DNA of 64,000 nt from Siphonodentalium dalli (GCA_032622095.1 CP136061.1:90559845-90623844); one strand, 5' to 3'. Shown: positions 1 through 11,391, counted from the stretch's first letter. Notes: generated from the sequence alone by a model not told the origin. Program-made: numbers and translations.

Positions 1-228
1 GTTCTAATTCATTGTAAGTGGTTATGTAATCAACATGCAGGATCCCAAGATCGCGTGGAGGCTTCGTGTCAAAAGAAGTATTATTTGTGCAGGTTTTAAT
101 TCTAAGCAGGGCGTTTGCTTAATGAAAAGATAAATATTGAAGTTGCCATAATTTCTTGTTTAACCATTCAATAGTGAGGTGTGTATTTTTCGACATTACA
201 TTATAAATAATGGAATGATCCCTAGCTA

Positions 229-438
229 CTGTAATGCCCTAATTAATCGACTCCATAACCACATCAGAATTATGGGTAACTTTTCAGGATTTAGTCGGAA
301 ATATGGCTTGTTGCCATTCATCGGAAAGCTCTCGGGAGAGCTTTCCGATGAATGGCAACAAGCCATATTTCCGACTAAATCTTGAAAAGTTACCCATAAT
401 TCTGATGTGGTTATGGAGTCGATTAATTAGGGAATTAC
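229..438. repeat. Family A foldback MITE, degraded ends
   Basis: Two long inverted arms run from GTAATGCCCTAATTAATCGA to a mirrored copy ending near GGGAATTACC, with the inner stem meeting at CTCTCGGGAGAG. The arms keep the family core (TTATGGGTAACTTTTCAGGA and its complement). The right terminus is mutated. Short open frames on both strands here are only the palindrome read through. Confidence 0.85.
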
Positions 439-552
439 CGGACTGTACAGTAAGTACCTGTCTCCTGTTGACTATATATATTATGATATGCAGTGATATC
501 AAGCTCAGTTGGTAAGGTGCATAGCACTATAGACCAACCACCATAAAATGTC

Positions 553-802
553 CAGCCAAGCCTTAAAATAGTGTGTCTTGTCATTTGCAGAATGAGGTCC
601 CCAGAGGGTGAATTTAGTGATGCTATCTAAATAATCTTGCACAGCGGGCTAGAATCATCAAATTCACCTTCTAGGAACCTCATTTTGCTGAGACCTCAAC
701 TGCTATTGGAGAACTAGGATCAGATTGAAGTTCCCCAGTTGAAGTTGGTGATGTTGGGGACCTCATTATGTAAATGACACACAATTTCAAGCCTTGTGTC
801 CA
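553..802. repeat. Decayed family C foldback
   Basis: It starts CAAGCCTTAAAATAGTGTGT and contains the GAATGAGGTCCCCAGAGGGT block and its inverted partners. It ends TTTCAAGCCTTG, where the last part has lost exact symmetry. The middle is diverged, so this is an old copy next to the better one at 810-1060. Confidence 0.65.
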
Positions 803-809
803 GCAATGG

Positions 810-1060
810 CAAGCCTTGAAATAGGGTGTCTGTCATTTGCAGATTGAGGTCCCCAGAGGGTGAATTTAATGATGCTACCCCGCATAATGGGCTAGCATCA
901 CCAAATTCACCCTCTGGGAACCTCATTCTGAGGTGTAAGCAGAATGAGGTCCCCAGATGGTGAATTTGGTGATGCTAGCCTACTATGCGGGGTAGCATCA
1001 CTAAATTCACCCTCTGGGGACCTCATTCTGCAAATAACAGACACACTATTTCAAGGCTTG
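810..1060. repeat. Family C hAT-like foldback MITE
   Basis: Termini are CAAGCCTTGAAATAG and an inverted ATTTCAAGGCTTG. Inside lie four alternating inverted blocks of GAATGAGGTCCCCAGAGGGT type and the GCATAGCGGGCTAGCATC type stem. No clear 8-bp target duplication remains at this copy. The hAT assignment comes from copies at 37153 and 39098. Confidence 0.85.
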
Positions 1061-1112
1061 GTCCCTGGTGCTACATGTCACCCCATCCCCTACGACCCTT
1101 GCCTGCCTTGCA

Positions 1113-1345
1113 GCAATGCGCACCTTCCGTTATAATATTTACCCAGATATCTGCATATTATGCCTATAACAGTAAGATTACCTCACTCCCCCACCCCTCA
1201 CTCCCCTACTTGCACACTCCTCCACCCCTCCTGTGAACCCTTAATGTTATAACCCTTTAAGCAACGTGCACCATTCCTATAATATTTACCTAGAGATCTG
1301 CATAATAAGCCTATAACAATAAGATTACCTCCCGTCGCCACAATG
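1113..1345 (+). repeat. Diverged direct duplication, two units of about 140 bp
   Basis: The block GCAATGCGCACCTTCC-TTATAATATTTACC at about 1113 recurs as GCAACGTGCACCATTCC-TATAATATTTACC at about 1260. Both are followed by ATCTGCAT(A)-TA, GCCTATAAC and AAGATTACCTC. No coding sense is seen. Confidence 0.7.
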
Positions 1346-1757
1346 CTTCAGTACTAATACCCCATGTCAATATTTATAACCGAATGATAATTGAGCCGAT
1401 TGTAAATATATTCTATACATAGGACTCCCGGCCAATTCCCGTTATAAACAGAGTTATATTTCTCATATAATACGGCCATTCTTTGCCAAAACACTAACTC
1501 CATTTTCGATGTTTGCTTACGACAGATAATCGTGAAAGTTTAATTCATGTTTTGGATTGAGGTTGTATTTTTGTGGTTTAATTCTGGGAAAGTTTCAGCT
1601 TGCACTGTTTTGATATAAACATTCGTGTGTTGAAATCTTCGATCTTCCTGATTTCAGGAGTTCTGGAAAAATTACAGGATATTTGTAACTTTCCTCCAAA
1701 ATCTCAGAGGATCTGAATAAACACTCTTCCTCTGTGCTGTCTACTTCAGGATATTTC

Positions 1758-2074
1758 TTAACCTCTTCACTGCTAAATGACGTTGTGACGCCGTGTGCTG
1801 GGCTGTTGATGTTATTGCAATTTTCCAGTTGAAAAATATAATGGGAACATCACAAGAACCATACAACTCAGTTGAAAGGCTATTATCGTTCACAATCGTG
1901 GAACATCATATACTGTTTGAAACTTCGAGATACAGTTATTCAGATGTACCAATCTCTGAGTTCCAGTTATGAATAATGGCCTACTGCTAGTGTAGTACTT
2001 ATGGACCATATAGCACACGGCGTCCACTTTTACATCCGTAATAGTTACGGACATCATAGCAGCGAAGAGATTAA
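1758..2074. repeat. Family E TTAA element (piggyBac-like, non-autonomous)
   Basis: It is bounded by TTAACCTCTTCACTGC and GCAGCGAAGAGATTAA, imperfect inverted ends each starting in TTAA. A second copy at 32522-32820 shares the internal sequence (ATTTTCCAGT, CACAATCGTGGAA, TCTGAGTTCCAGT). TTAA borders and C/T-rich ends are typical of piggyBac-type elements. No transposase is encoded. Confidence 0.75.
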
Positions 2075-2198
2075 TGGCCTTCTTATGGCCCCGATTTAGG
2101 AGTAATATTCCCATGAAATTGTTAGAGGTTTTGTAACAATTTTTAAAGAACTTTGCACTGTGTACTTATTAACAGACGGCAGCCAAGCTTAGGGGTGT

Positions 2199-2343
2199 AA
2201 AGTAATGCTCTAAGTAATCGACTTCTTAACCACAGCAGAATTATGGGTAACTTTTCAGGATTTAGTCGGAAATATGGCTTGTTGCCATTCATCGGAAAGC
2301 TCTTGCTGTGGTTAAGAAGTTGATTACTTAGAGCATTACTGTA
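2199..2343. repeat. Family A foldback, shortened right arm
   Basis: The left arm begins AGTAATGCTCTAAGTAATCG and runs to GGAAAGCTCT. The right arm keeps only its outer 40 bases (TGCTGTGGTTAAGAAGTTGA to GCATTACTGTA). It ends about 100 bp upstream of the prickle acceptor at 2443. Confidence 0.85.
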
Positions 2344-2444
2344 GGTTATGTAGCCTAGGCAACCAGAGTGAAGACACATACATGTTTCGTCACTGGACTT
2401 TTACTTTTCCTGTCGATTTCAATGATTCTCTTATTTATTTTCAG

Positions 2445-2628
2445 GAAAATATGTCGTAACTGTAAGTGTCCTGTTGAAGCTCACGATATGATGACAACGG
2501 GTATGGCGCAGGAGCGAAATATTCATCGGATTGTCCATGACGTAAAACGGAATTCTACGTCAGACGACGACAGCGGTTGTCCCCTCGAGGAGTATACATG
2601 GGTGCCTCCTGGCCTAAAACCAGAGCAG
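2445..2628 (+). CDS. prickle: prickle, exon encoding the N-terminal half of the PET domain
   Basis: Prickle is a cytoplasmic planar cell polarity protein that acts with Van Gogh/Vangl and antagonises Dishevelled on one face of the cell. This 184-bp exon follows the acceptor TTATTTATTTTCAG and ends at CAG before the donor GTGAGT at 2629. Its first base completes a codon split by the intron; the other 61 codons are open. Diagnostic residues are [12 protein letters not shown] at the start of PET, the [12 protein letters not shown] motif and the run into [10 protein letters not shown]. The ending is more like Prickle than Testin, which also has PET plus three LIM domains. The exon ends on a whole codon and joins in frame to VHQY at 31801. 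The upstream ATG at 2368 lies in intron sequence and is not taken as a start. Confidence 0.93.
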
Positions 2629-2705
2629 GTGAGTCAGTAACAATAATATACATAGACCAGGTTGTTTGCCAAGTTGTCAGTGGTGTCGGACAAGAGAGAG
2701 GGGGA

Positions 2706-2959
2706 CAAGCCTTGAAATAGGGTGTCTGTCATTTGCAGAATGAGGTCCCCAGAGGGTAAATTTAGTGATGCTACCCCGCATAGCAGGCTAGCATCACCAA
2801 ATTCACCCTCTGGGGACCTCATTCTGCTTACACCTCAGCAGAATAAGGTTCCCAGAGGGTGAATTTTGTGATGCTAGCCCGCTATGCTGGGTAGCATCAC
2901 TAAATTCACCCTCTGGGGACCTCATTCTGCAAATGACAGACACCCTATTTCAAGGCTTG
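2706..2959. repeat. Family C foldback MITE beside the exon donor
   Basis: Full copy with ends CAAGCCTTGAAATAG and CTATTTCAAGGCTTG and the usual four alternating blocks. The flanks GAGGGGGA and AAGGAGGA agree at 6 of 8 positions, compatible with a decayed 8-bp target duplication. A detached quarter-copy with GCGGGCTAGCATCACTAAAT follows at about 3018-3082. Confidence 0.88.
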
Positions 2960-3294
2960 AAGGAGGATGTCAAAGACAGATCTTATATAGCATTATTTGA
3001 AGGAGATAAATAACATAGCGGGCTAGCATCACTAAATTCACCCTCTGGGGACCTCATTTTGCAAATGTCAGACACTCTATAATCAGACACGCTTAATTTA
3101 CATTGGTGGTGGAATATTTGTCACCCTCACAAACTATATGGGAAGAGTGCAGAAGAGTTCCTTTTCTGTTTTCTTTTCTTTGCTGTAATAGCAGAGATAT
3201 AGCACAGCAGAAGCTGGGGAAGTCTTTAATATATCTGTGGCTCTGTTTATATTCCGGCCAGTAGCTTTTTACAAGCAAGAAACTCCTGCAAAAA

Positions 3295-3920
3295 TAAACA
3301 GGTGCCAGAGATTTATATCTGGGATTGTAGGAATGGCACAAGGCACACAAAACAAGAAAATAATAACCCCTCAACTCCCAAGAACCCCCTCTGGTGGCCA
3401 ACGGTTCACACCAAGAAAACATTAACCCCCTCCCTATGTTGCCCCTACCTAAGCCAGTTTCCTGGATATGAGATTTGTAGAGATAGCATAGGCACAAAAT
3501 ACAAATATTTATATATTAAACCCCCTCATACCCCTTCCCCATGGCATATATATATCATATGTAGAAATGGCACACGATATGAAAATATCAACCCCATTAA
3601 TTCTCCTGAACCTCCTCCCGGGTGCAGTCATTCCTTCATTTTAGACATGTAACAGGAACTATTACCTAACTCCTGAACCTCCTCCCTGGTGCAGGGAGAT
3701 TTATTACCTCTCCTGAACCTCCTCCCTGGTGCACGGAGATTTATTACCTCTCCTGAACCTCCTCCCTGGTGCAGGGAGATTTATTACCTCTCCTGAACCT
3801 CCTCCCTGGTGCAGGGAGAATTATTACCTCTCTCCTGAACCTCCTCCCTGGTGCAGGGAGAATTATTACCTCTCTCCTGAACCTCCTCCCTGGTGCAGGA
3901 AGAATTATTACTTCTCATTT
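3295..3920 (+). repeat. Tandem repeat, units of about 40-43 bp (younger) inside older degenerate repeats
   Basis: From about 3602 to 3918 the unit CTCCTGAACCTCCTCCCTGG + TGCAGGGAGA + TTATTACCT repeats about seven times, with period 40 shifting to 42-43 after 3820. Upstream, looser units with GGCACA and AACCCC blocks (about 3300, 3480, 3545) look like older relatives. Frames across it are not genes. Confidence 0.85.
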
Positions 3921-4456
3921 CTCCCGAACTTTGAACTAACAGTTATGCTTAAAGTTTGTATCAAATGGAAATGAAATTTTCTATCAGAACTATATATTAC
4001 AAATGAGAGATTAATTTGTTAAATTCTCAGGTCTCGGGCAAAATATTGTGATCCTCAAAATATTTAACCATGCAGAAAATGTATATAAAACTGGATCATA
4101 TATGCCAAAAAATGCCAGTCCTCTTTTTTTCAAGCAAGGTTATCACACATTCATATGACATCATGAATATTCATTAAACAAGGGAAAAAATGACTTACAG
4201 GTATCATCATAATGTCATTTCTTGATCTGTTTAAAACAAAATAATGATGAGTGGCAGAACCCATTTATTTAAACAAGCTTCCTTGTTTTGTTTAACTAGT
4301 AAAACCTTAGGTCTGCTGAAATCATCGGCACATTCCCTGTGTTAATCCCATGTGTAGACCGAAGAAGCAAACAAATATGACATTGTGTCAGGCAACAGTC
4401 TTGTGTTTCTCATTTGGGATCCACAAGACTGGCTTAATGCAAATATTGCAATCCCC

Positions 4457-4856
4457 TTAACCCTTTACCCAACATAAGGGCCCTGTGCCAATGCATTCTC
4501 TTATATATGCGAGTCGACCATAGGTCGCCTCGCATATATAAGAGAATGCATTGGCTTAACACATTAAAAATTATAAAATTGTTAAAGATTGTAAGAAAAA
4601 ATGGTAAAAAGTGTTAAAAAAAGATTTTTTTTAGGCCAATGCATTCTCTTATATATGCGAGGCGACCTATGGTCGACTCGCATATATAAGAGAATGCATT
4701 GGCACAGGGCATAACTGTAACTATCACAATGTGGTCAAGGAGCCGGTTCCAATGATATCCATATTTGTATGGTTCTATTGAGACAGACCGAAGATATTTT
4801 AGGCTGTTGAAGCTTTATTTGGCCGGTTTTGGCCGGTTTGTTGGGTAAAGGGTTAA
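4457..4856. repeat. TTAA element, ACCCAACA family, carrying two core hairpins
   Basis: Ends are TTAACCCTTTACCCAACA and TGTTGGGTAAAGGGTTAA, both within TTAA. Inside are two oppositely oriented core hairpins (GCCAATGCATTCTCTTATAT ... ATATAAGAGAATGCATTGGC) separated by an A/T-rich spacer. The right part has the subfamily-specific CACAATGTGGTCAAGGAGCC and CTGTTGAAGCTTTATTTGG segments. No transposase frame exists, so it would need one supplied in trans. Confidence 0.9.
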
Positions 4857-4861
4857 GATCT

Positions 4862-5035
4862 CTGGTGTTAATCTCGCAATGTGTTTCTGAAAATAAACTA
4901 AAAATGAACCCATGGATGTTAATCTCGCAATTTGTTTCTCAAAAAATAAAAAAATAGAAATCCAATTCATGAATGTCTCATGTTAATCGGCAATATTTCT
5001 TTCTGAATAAACTCAAAAACACTAACCTATGTCTC
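4862..5035 (+). repeat. Degenerate tandem repeat, about 60-70 bp units
   Basis: TGTTAATCTCGCAATGTGTT, TGTTAATCTCGCAATTTGTT and TGTTAATCGGCAATATTTCT recur with similar following A-rich sequence (AATAAACT-AAAAA). Three diverged copies are visible. Confidence 0.6.
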
Positions 5036-5559
5036 GTGTCAGGGAGTTCAACAGCGAAAAACATTTGTTTGCTGGTTGGTGTAGGATTTTCTCATGAACT
5101 TTATCCGGGGTATAATTAAGCAGTTACTAAGCTTAGTTCATTCTGGACTTTGCTAATTTGTATGCACCAAGCAGTATCTTGTTGGGAGCTTGTGCAGGGT
5201 GACTAAGGTCACACACAAATCTGTTTTTGAAGCTTTGGGTGGCACGAAGGGTTTGTTGGGTTTTAAGCGTGGATATCAAAGCTTCTTTCGTGTGTCTAGC
5301 ATTTCGAGAAGTTATTCTAGTGTTAAATGATGATTGTGTTTAGCTTCACAATTACAAGCACAATATCCAGGGATGTTTGAAGTACTGAAAAGGAATGTTC
5401 GAACTTGAAGAAAATGGGTTGGGAGGGTGGCACAAACCCCACCCTATTCACCCCACCCCAGGCCTGTATTAAACTTCTGTATAGTCTGGGTTAACTTGGC
5501 AGAAATTACATTAGGAATAACAGTTAATGATTCCTCAAATTTAGAATTTGCATTTTTAA

Positions 5560-6205
5560 AGGTACTCAATGTGATCAGATGGTCCCAATATTATCAAGTT
5601 ACAACAACAACAACAACATTTCTTCAAAATACGCTTTTGTTATCAGAATCGTTTAACTACAACAAAAATAATGCTAACTGCTGTCAACTATGGTATAAAA
5701 TTTCCTTGTTATTTATCAACATTTTGTTCAACGAAATATGGCCGTATTATCTTTTGCTTATCATAAAAAATCTGGACGTATTACCACTTGATTTTAGAGT
5801 TTATATATCCATCTACATCCGCAATATTGTCCGAGACAATCAGTTTGACAACTCATTTCTGGGCCACAAATAATTAAAACATTTTCGAATCAAATATTTT
5901 TCACCCCCGAAGCCAAAGAAATAGTCATTTGGGAGCGTTAACCCTTTGAGTGCCAGGTCGATTTTTGTATCAACCCATATACCCTGTGCCAATGCATTCT
6001 CTTATATATGCGAGTCGACCATAGGTCGCCTCGCATATATAAGAGAATGCATTGGCCTAACAATTGTTTGTTTTTATTTTTTTTTACAATTTTTTACAAT
6101 TTTAATAATTTATTCTTATATTCTTTAACAGACTTATTTTGTTGGTTTAGGGCCGATGAGATCGGCCCCTGGCACTCAAAGGGTTAATTCAGATAATGCA
6201 TCTTA
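5560..6205 (-). repeat. Family D dispersed element, interrupted by a TTAA element
   Basis: The reverse strand matches the copies at 21550 and 40882: CTATTTCTTTGGCTTCGGGG, AAAAATATTTGATTCG, TTTCGTTGAACAAAATGTTG, and an end reading TGATCACATTGAGTACC. The TTAA element 5938-6187 splits it; the far side resumes as TTAATTCAGATAATGCATCT, matching the complement of the flank at 40890. The 148-codon frame across it is incidental. Confidence 0.8.
5938..6187. repeat. TTAA element, AGTGCCAG family, one core hairpin
   Basis: Inverted ends are TTAACCCTTTGAGTGCCAGG and CCTGGCACTCAAAGGGTTAA. It contains one core hairpin and GGGCCGATGAGATCGGCCCC near the right end, itself a short palindrome. It sits exactly in the TTAA of a family D element whose other two copies have the empty site, so the TTAA duplication is directly visible. 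Confidence 0.92.
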
Positions 6206-6562
6206 AAGAACTTGTTATTTCTCTTGGACTAAAAGTTTTATGTAAAAAAATGAAGACTATTTTGAGCCTTGAGTTCCATGTGGTATCTTAACAACCTTAG
6301 AAAAATTTAAACCACACCTGTCCATCTTGCAGTTAGTAAAAAAAGAAACTGTTAAATGTAATGGGATATTATTGCCATTGATGACCACTCTGTTTATATT
6401 GATAACTACTCGATACTCATAACTATTCCATTTCATATCGGATTACATAGATCGTGGCGTGGGCCTCCTGCCGTTCCGGCATTGCGTCCCTGATACTCAT
6501 GAGTGATTGGTTTGATTTGGTCCCACAATTCCACACAAAGAACCGCATGCGTTCTCCGTGAC

Positions 6563-6655
6563 TGACCACTTCAACGTTCACGCAATGGTTATCTCACGCC
6601 ACCCTTAATAAAGAGCTCACACGTGCGGGTTCATCCCCGCTTCTAAATGACCTCT
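6563..6655 (+). repeat. Possible tRNA-like (SINE head) sequence
   Basis: TCACGCAATGGTTATC at 6578 resembles a Pol III A box in a valine-type tRNA D arm. GGTTCATCCCC at 6628-6638 resembles a B box within a GCGGG/CCCGC stem. Spacing is about right for a tRNA-like promoter. No acceptor stem pairing or tail is convincing, so this is tentative. Confidence 0.3.
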
Positions 6656-7033
6656 CGACATAATCGCCTTGGATCGGATTACCTGTATCCTCGATGTTAT
6701 ACTCAATTTACTTGAAAGAGACACGACCATCCATCCGTTCTTCCATGTCCGAATACTCTTCAATTTTATTAAAAATAATATTTTCAAATTAGAGTTTATA
6801 TGTCTTGATAATAAACTGGGAGTGTGGCTTCATCAAAATAAATCTGTTTGAAATTGATTTTCTGTCTTATTAACAGATGTAATACAGACAAAGAAACTTC
6901 ACATTTAATGAAATTGCTACAATTTATCTGGAATTATCATGAAGTAGATGTCTAGATTTTGCAAACTACATGTCACGCGATGCAACCCTTTTATCATGTC
7001 ACATATCACCAGCCCGGTTAATTGGTGTTTGCC

Positions 7034-7150
7034 ACAGTAATTAATCGACTCCATAACCACAGCAGAATTATGGGTAATTTTTCAGGATTTAGTCGGAAAT
7101 ATGGTTTGTTGCCATTCATCGGAAAGCTCTCCCGATTAGGGCATTACTGC
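7034..7150. repeat. Family A foldback, internally deleted
   Basis: It starts ACAGTAATTAATCGACTCCA, keeps the left arm to GGAAAGCTCTC, then jumps to CCGATTAGGGCATTACTG. Most of the right arm is missing. Confidence 0.8.
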
Positions 7151-8002
7151 ATCAGATGAACCAACATAAAAAGATATTTCATCAGCTATTAATTTAGCTG
7201 GTAAATTTAAAAAACCGCTAATGTTTTGTGAAATATTGAAAAAACAAATTGCTGCAGACATTGTCTTAGTGTTGCACTGTGGAAATTTGCGGACAATAAA
7301 AAAATCCTGACATTTGGCGACTTGCGTTTGAATTTGGACTTGTGCATTGATAAAAGTTCATAAATCGCTAAATAAATTCCACACTTTATATCCACTCCAA
7401 TTTGTTATTTATCCTGAATCGTGTAGCGGCAATGATTGGCTATCACCCATCAAATTTGTTCTGGCTTCATGCCATGGCAGTTCAACATCTCACTATATCA
7501 TACCTGAGCAATCACTGCGGACAGGTAAATTATCGGCAGCCAATTAACACATGATGCTTGTCTATGGTGAGGGAATCACAAGCCCTACGATCCTGACACG
7601 CTTTAAATGATGCAGCTATTTTGAAAGGTAGTTTAGCGTGAGAATGTTTTACCAAGCACCCAGGTATTCTATTTCCCAGGTGCGATTTTCTCCGTTTTCT
7701 TTTTATGTGGGTCAGAGGTCGATGCTTAGAAGGCTGTGAAAAATAGCTATCATCAGAGATGAGGGAGAAACAGGAATCTCAGGCATTTGTTTGAAATAGA
7801 TGAGATATAATGAGATATTAAATGCTCCCCTGATATTCTATTCTAAAGTTATATTTATTTAAGGCTTTATCATGTGCATATTCGACCCATTTTTAAAGGT
7901 TTTTTAGGCAACGGGGAGCCATGCCCAAAGGCAGTCCTTCCCAAAAGGAAAACACAGGGAGAGCACTTATATGCTCTTGCAATTCAGAAGACTGGTGAAA
8001 TT

Positions 8003-8318
8003 ACCCTGTGCCAATGCATTCTCTTATATATTCGATGCGACCATAATTTTTTCTTGTATTCTTTAACAATTTTATAATTTCACCCATATAGAGCCCCAGA
8101 CAAACATGAGCAGACGACACTCTTAATTCTATATGCTTCTATATATGTGTGGGGCTCCCTGCAGGGTAATGGATGTTTTTTATTTTATGTCCTAAAATTT
8201 GTCAGAAACATTTATTTATAAAAAATTATAAAAAATTGTTAGGCCAATGCATTCTCTTATATATGCGAGGCGACCTATGGTCGACTCGCATATATAAGAG
8301 AATGCATTGGCACAGGGT
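8003..8318. repeat. Free-standing core-hairpin element
   Basis: Ends ACCCTGTGCCAATGCATTCT and AGAATGCATTGGCACAGGGT are inverted, without the TTAA host termini seen elsewhere. The left hairpin is broken at TTCGATGCGACCAT. The right hairpin (8242-8310) is complete. The spacer has unrelated sequence including ATATGCTTCTATATATG. This copy suggests the core can exist apart from its TTAA hosts. Confidence 0.75.
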
Positions 8319-8894
8319 AAAAAAAATAATATAATCGTAAGTTGTGTTTTTCTCAAACAAAATGTCATTTTGGGATAGACCTATGTCCAGTTAAACTTTC
8401 ACATGCCCATAATTTAACTGAGATGTAAATATACCTTCAAGCAATAAAATATTGAATCAACTATTACAGTGACCATGAACATTTTAACACGAGGGACGAG
8501 TGTGAATTTTAGCACCCGTGAATTAAAAATGGCGAGTGCATACGGTTGCGAGAGCAATCACTCCCATCTCCTGGGAAGGAATGCAAGGGAAAATATCACC
8601 TCACGCGGTTTTCCCAATCAATATTAATATTATTATTAAACAGACTTGAACACAAATTACCAACAAGTTATCTCTGGACATAGCTGTTACAATGAGCGGT
8701 CCTATTCGTTATGTGTCCTGCAATTCCCATTTACCCTACCAAAAATCAATTCATAGCTTGCTATCTGCATATATGCTGCATGCATAAACAGGGGTCCTAG
8801 AGCAGGGGGCACATGCTCCAGGGAGGGGAGATGCAACGTGCCCTTTCAATCTTCATAAAATGTCAAGATATTCCTTGAATATGTGCTGGGACAA

Positions 8895-9148
8895 CAAGCC
8901 TTGAAATAGGGTGTCTGTCATTTGCAGAATGAGGTCCCCAGAGGGTGAATTTAGTGATGCTACCCCACATAGCGGGCTAGCACCACCAAATTCACCCTCT
9001 GGGAACCTCATTCTGCTGAGTTGTAAGCAGAATGAGGTCCCCAGAGGGTGAATTTGGTGATGCTAGCCTGCTATGCGGGGTAGCATCACTAAATTCACCC
9101 TCTGGGGACCTCATTCTGCAAATGACAGACACCCTATTTCAAGGCTTG
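8895..9148. repeat. Family C foldback MITE
   Basis: Complete ends CAAGCCTTGAAATAG and CTATTTCAAGGCTTG with the alternating internal blocks. No clear 8-bp duplication flanks it (GGGACAA against TGACTCTC), so it is older or one flank has changed. Confidence 0.88.
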
Positions 9149-9359
9149 TGACTCTCATTTGATTCTCGAATATTAGTAATATCCCAATTTCCCTATTCAA
9201 TTCTCATAATCTCAATTTGGTTCTGCGGGTAAAAATTGTATATTTAACCATATTTTTTATTAAGATCTGACATTTGACTGAAAAAGTCCCCTTTCGTTGA
9301 AGTTGTGCCCCCTTGCCCCTGTTTGCTTCCATCGTCCCTGGAGATAAGTATCACTTCTA

Positions 9360-10090
9360 TCGGCGGATCTCGATGAGGTTCATTTTATACTTCTCGTATA
9401 CATATGTGCTGCGCACATGACAGTCATAGTAAACCCACGCTATTTTCTAAAACGATTGAGTCTGGAGTTTTATAAATGTGTCTGGGTTCACTTTCTAGTC
9501 TGCATACATAATTATTGAGGAAATTTGCTTTATTGCTAGTTTTCTATGTATATACGGCATATACTTGAATCATTCATATTGACAGATATCGAGAAAATTC
9601 ACTTTATGTCTTTCGCCTGCATATAAACAGTATGCTGCAAACATCAAGGCATATCAAGTTCATTGAATTTGTATTCCTCTTATACATATACGTTGCATAC
9701 ATGATTATCATTTATATTGAAGAATTTGCTTTATAGCTCGCTTTCCACATATACCCAATATACACGCATCATTCATATCGACGGATATCGAGAACATTAA
9801 CTTGATATCATTCGTCTGCATATACTGGTATACTGCTTACAAAGCATCATTTATTATCAAGGCGTATCAGGAAAATTTGCGTTATAGCTGTCTTTCCACA
9901 TATATACCCCATATACACGCAACAATCTTCTATCGATGGATGTCTAGAACATTAACTTTATATCATTCGTCTGCATATACTGGTACACTGCATACATAGC
10001 ATCATTTATATCGAGGCGTATCGGGAAAATTTGCATTATAGCTGGCTTTCTTAATATATACCCCATATACACGCATCGATTATATCGACT
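9360..10090 (+). repeat. Degenerate tandem array, period about 155-200 bp
   Basis: TTCGTCTGCATATACTGGTA at 9811 recurs at 9966, a period of 155, with looser copies near 9612 and 9405. Each unit contains CCATATACACGCAT-type, TATCGA-type and GAAAATTTGC-type words. No gene is visible. Confidence 0.7.
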
Positions 10091-10714
10091 CTAATGACTA
10101 TATTTGCATCCAAATGGCAAAACATTGTTCAGCCTGGTAGTAAAAAGCTTATGTTCATATTTACTTTTCCTGTTGGACATTTTATTGATGTTGTACAGTA
10201 CTTGGGACTGAGGGATATAATCACGGAGGACGTAATAACAGCCTGTCTCTAAATCACGTAGATAATTAGTACCTTGCTATAGTACGCTAGACAAATCTAT
10301 ACAAAATATACCACTTGAGGCATAAACAGTGTATAATCTTAAACGTGTCCCATGTTTATCATAGGACGCCGGGACATAGAAAGGCCAGTACTCTTTATTC
10401 AGCTGTTGATTGTTTTTGGCAGTGACCAAAGGTCTTGGGTACAGTCGTATAGTTTCTGAAATGTCAAAAGGTATGATGTTTGTGGGAATCATAAGCTTTC
10501 ACCCTTTTGTCACATCGTCCCAAGTTACCTGAACCGATCCAGCAGAGAAAGAGCAGCTGTGATCTTTCATAATATATAAAGCATGAGATTTCGTTTGAAT
10601 TATTTGGGTGTTTTCAAAAGCTTTGAGAATATTAACCATAGAATATATTTGTTTTTGAAAGCAACTATAAATTTGTGAGTAACTCTTATAATCAAGCCTG
10701 GAGGTTAGAAGTCA

Positions 10715-10795
10715 CTTCAGGGAGAAGTGGACTATTATTATGGAGAAGTGGACTATTATTATGGAGAAATGGACTATTATCAGGGAGAAGTGTAT
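10715..10795 (+). repeat. Short minisatellite, 21-bp unit
   Basis: GGAGAAGTGGACTATTATTA repeats three to four times with small changes. A relative of the same words (GGGAGGAGTGGCTCATTTTA) lies near 10957. Confidence 0.75.
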
Positions 10796-11217
10796 CAATG
10801 GTTGAAGATTAATTTACACCAACGATCACCATTCTATAATCCAATAAGTAATATGCATTACAATAGCCCAGTTATAAAACCATTATAACACCATTGTAAT
10901 CAGTAAATAAAATTATGCTGTTGGGACAATATGCATACTGGTATATGAGAGAGAAGTAATAGGGAGGAGTGGCTCATTTTAGGGAGAAGCTGTCTCCTAT
11001 AAGTTGCCCTCTTGGCTGGAATCTGGTGAAGCATATTATTAATTGAAAAACAATTCTGTGTTGGTTAGAGTCATATAGTTTCTGTAGTGTCATAATGTAT
11101 AAAGTTTGTGGGGGGGGGGGGGGGGGGGTGATTTCACTGACACCTCTTTTGTTTCATCAATCTAGGTGAGAAAGGGCCTGGTTCTTTCACAATATACAAA
11201 GCTTGATATTTCCTTTA

Positions 11218-11335
11218 ATATCACCCCAGAGGGTGAATATGGTGATGCTAGCCCTCTGTGCGGGATAGCACCACTAAACTAACCCTCTGAGGACCTCATT
11301 CTGCAAATGTAAGACACATTATATCCAGACTTGAT
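11218..11335. repeat. Family C fragment
   Basis: CCCCAGAGGGTGAATATGGT, GATGCTAGCCC, and GACCTCATTCTGCAAATG, ending ATCCAGACTTG. It is one half of a decayed copy. A G homopolymer lies just upstream near 11110. Confidence 0.7.
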
Positions 11336-11391
11336 TGCCGTACCTTTCAATACTAAGTCTTCCAAATACTGAGTACAAGCTTTAACCCTTT

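Larger units (their letters stand above)
1..2444 (+). other. Sequence upstream of the first visible prickle exon (intron)
   Basis: No coding exon is recognisable before 2445. The exon there opens with a split codon behind a polypyrimidine-AG acceptor, so this stretch should be intron. It holds two family A foldbacks, two family C foldbacks, a family E TTAA element and a diverged direct duplication. I see nothing in 1-228 or 1346-1757. Earlier prickle exons are presumably beyond the left edge. Confidence 0.6.

Noticed and set aside
2368-2444. Upstream ATG in frame with the first prickle exon, giving a hydrophobic leader
   Set aside because: It runs through the polypyrimidine tract and acceptor of the intron. 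Prickle is cytosolic and has no signal peptide, and the exon opens with a split codon.
3093-3497. 134-codon minus-strand frame
   Set aside because: No recognisable domain, and it crosses the older tandem-repeat words near 3300-3480.
5427-5873. 148-codon plus-strand frame
   Set aside because: It lies on the antisense strand of a family D repeat and is not open in the other copies.
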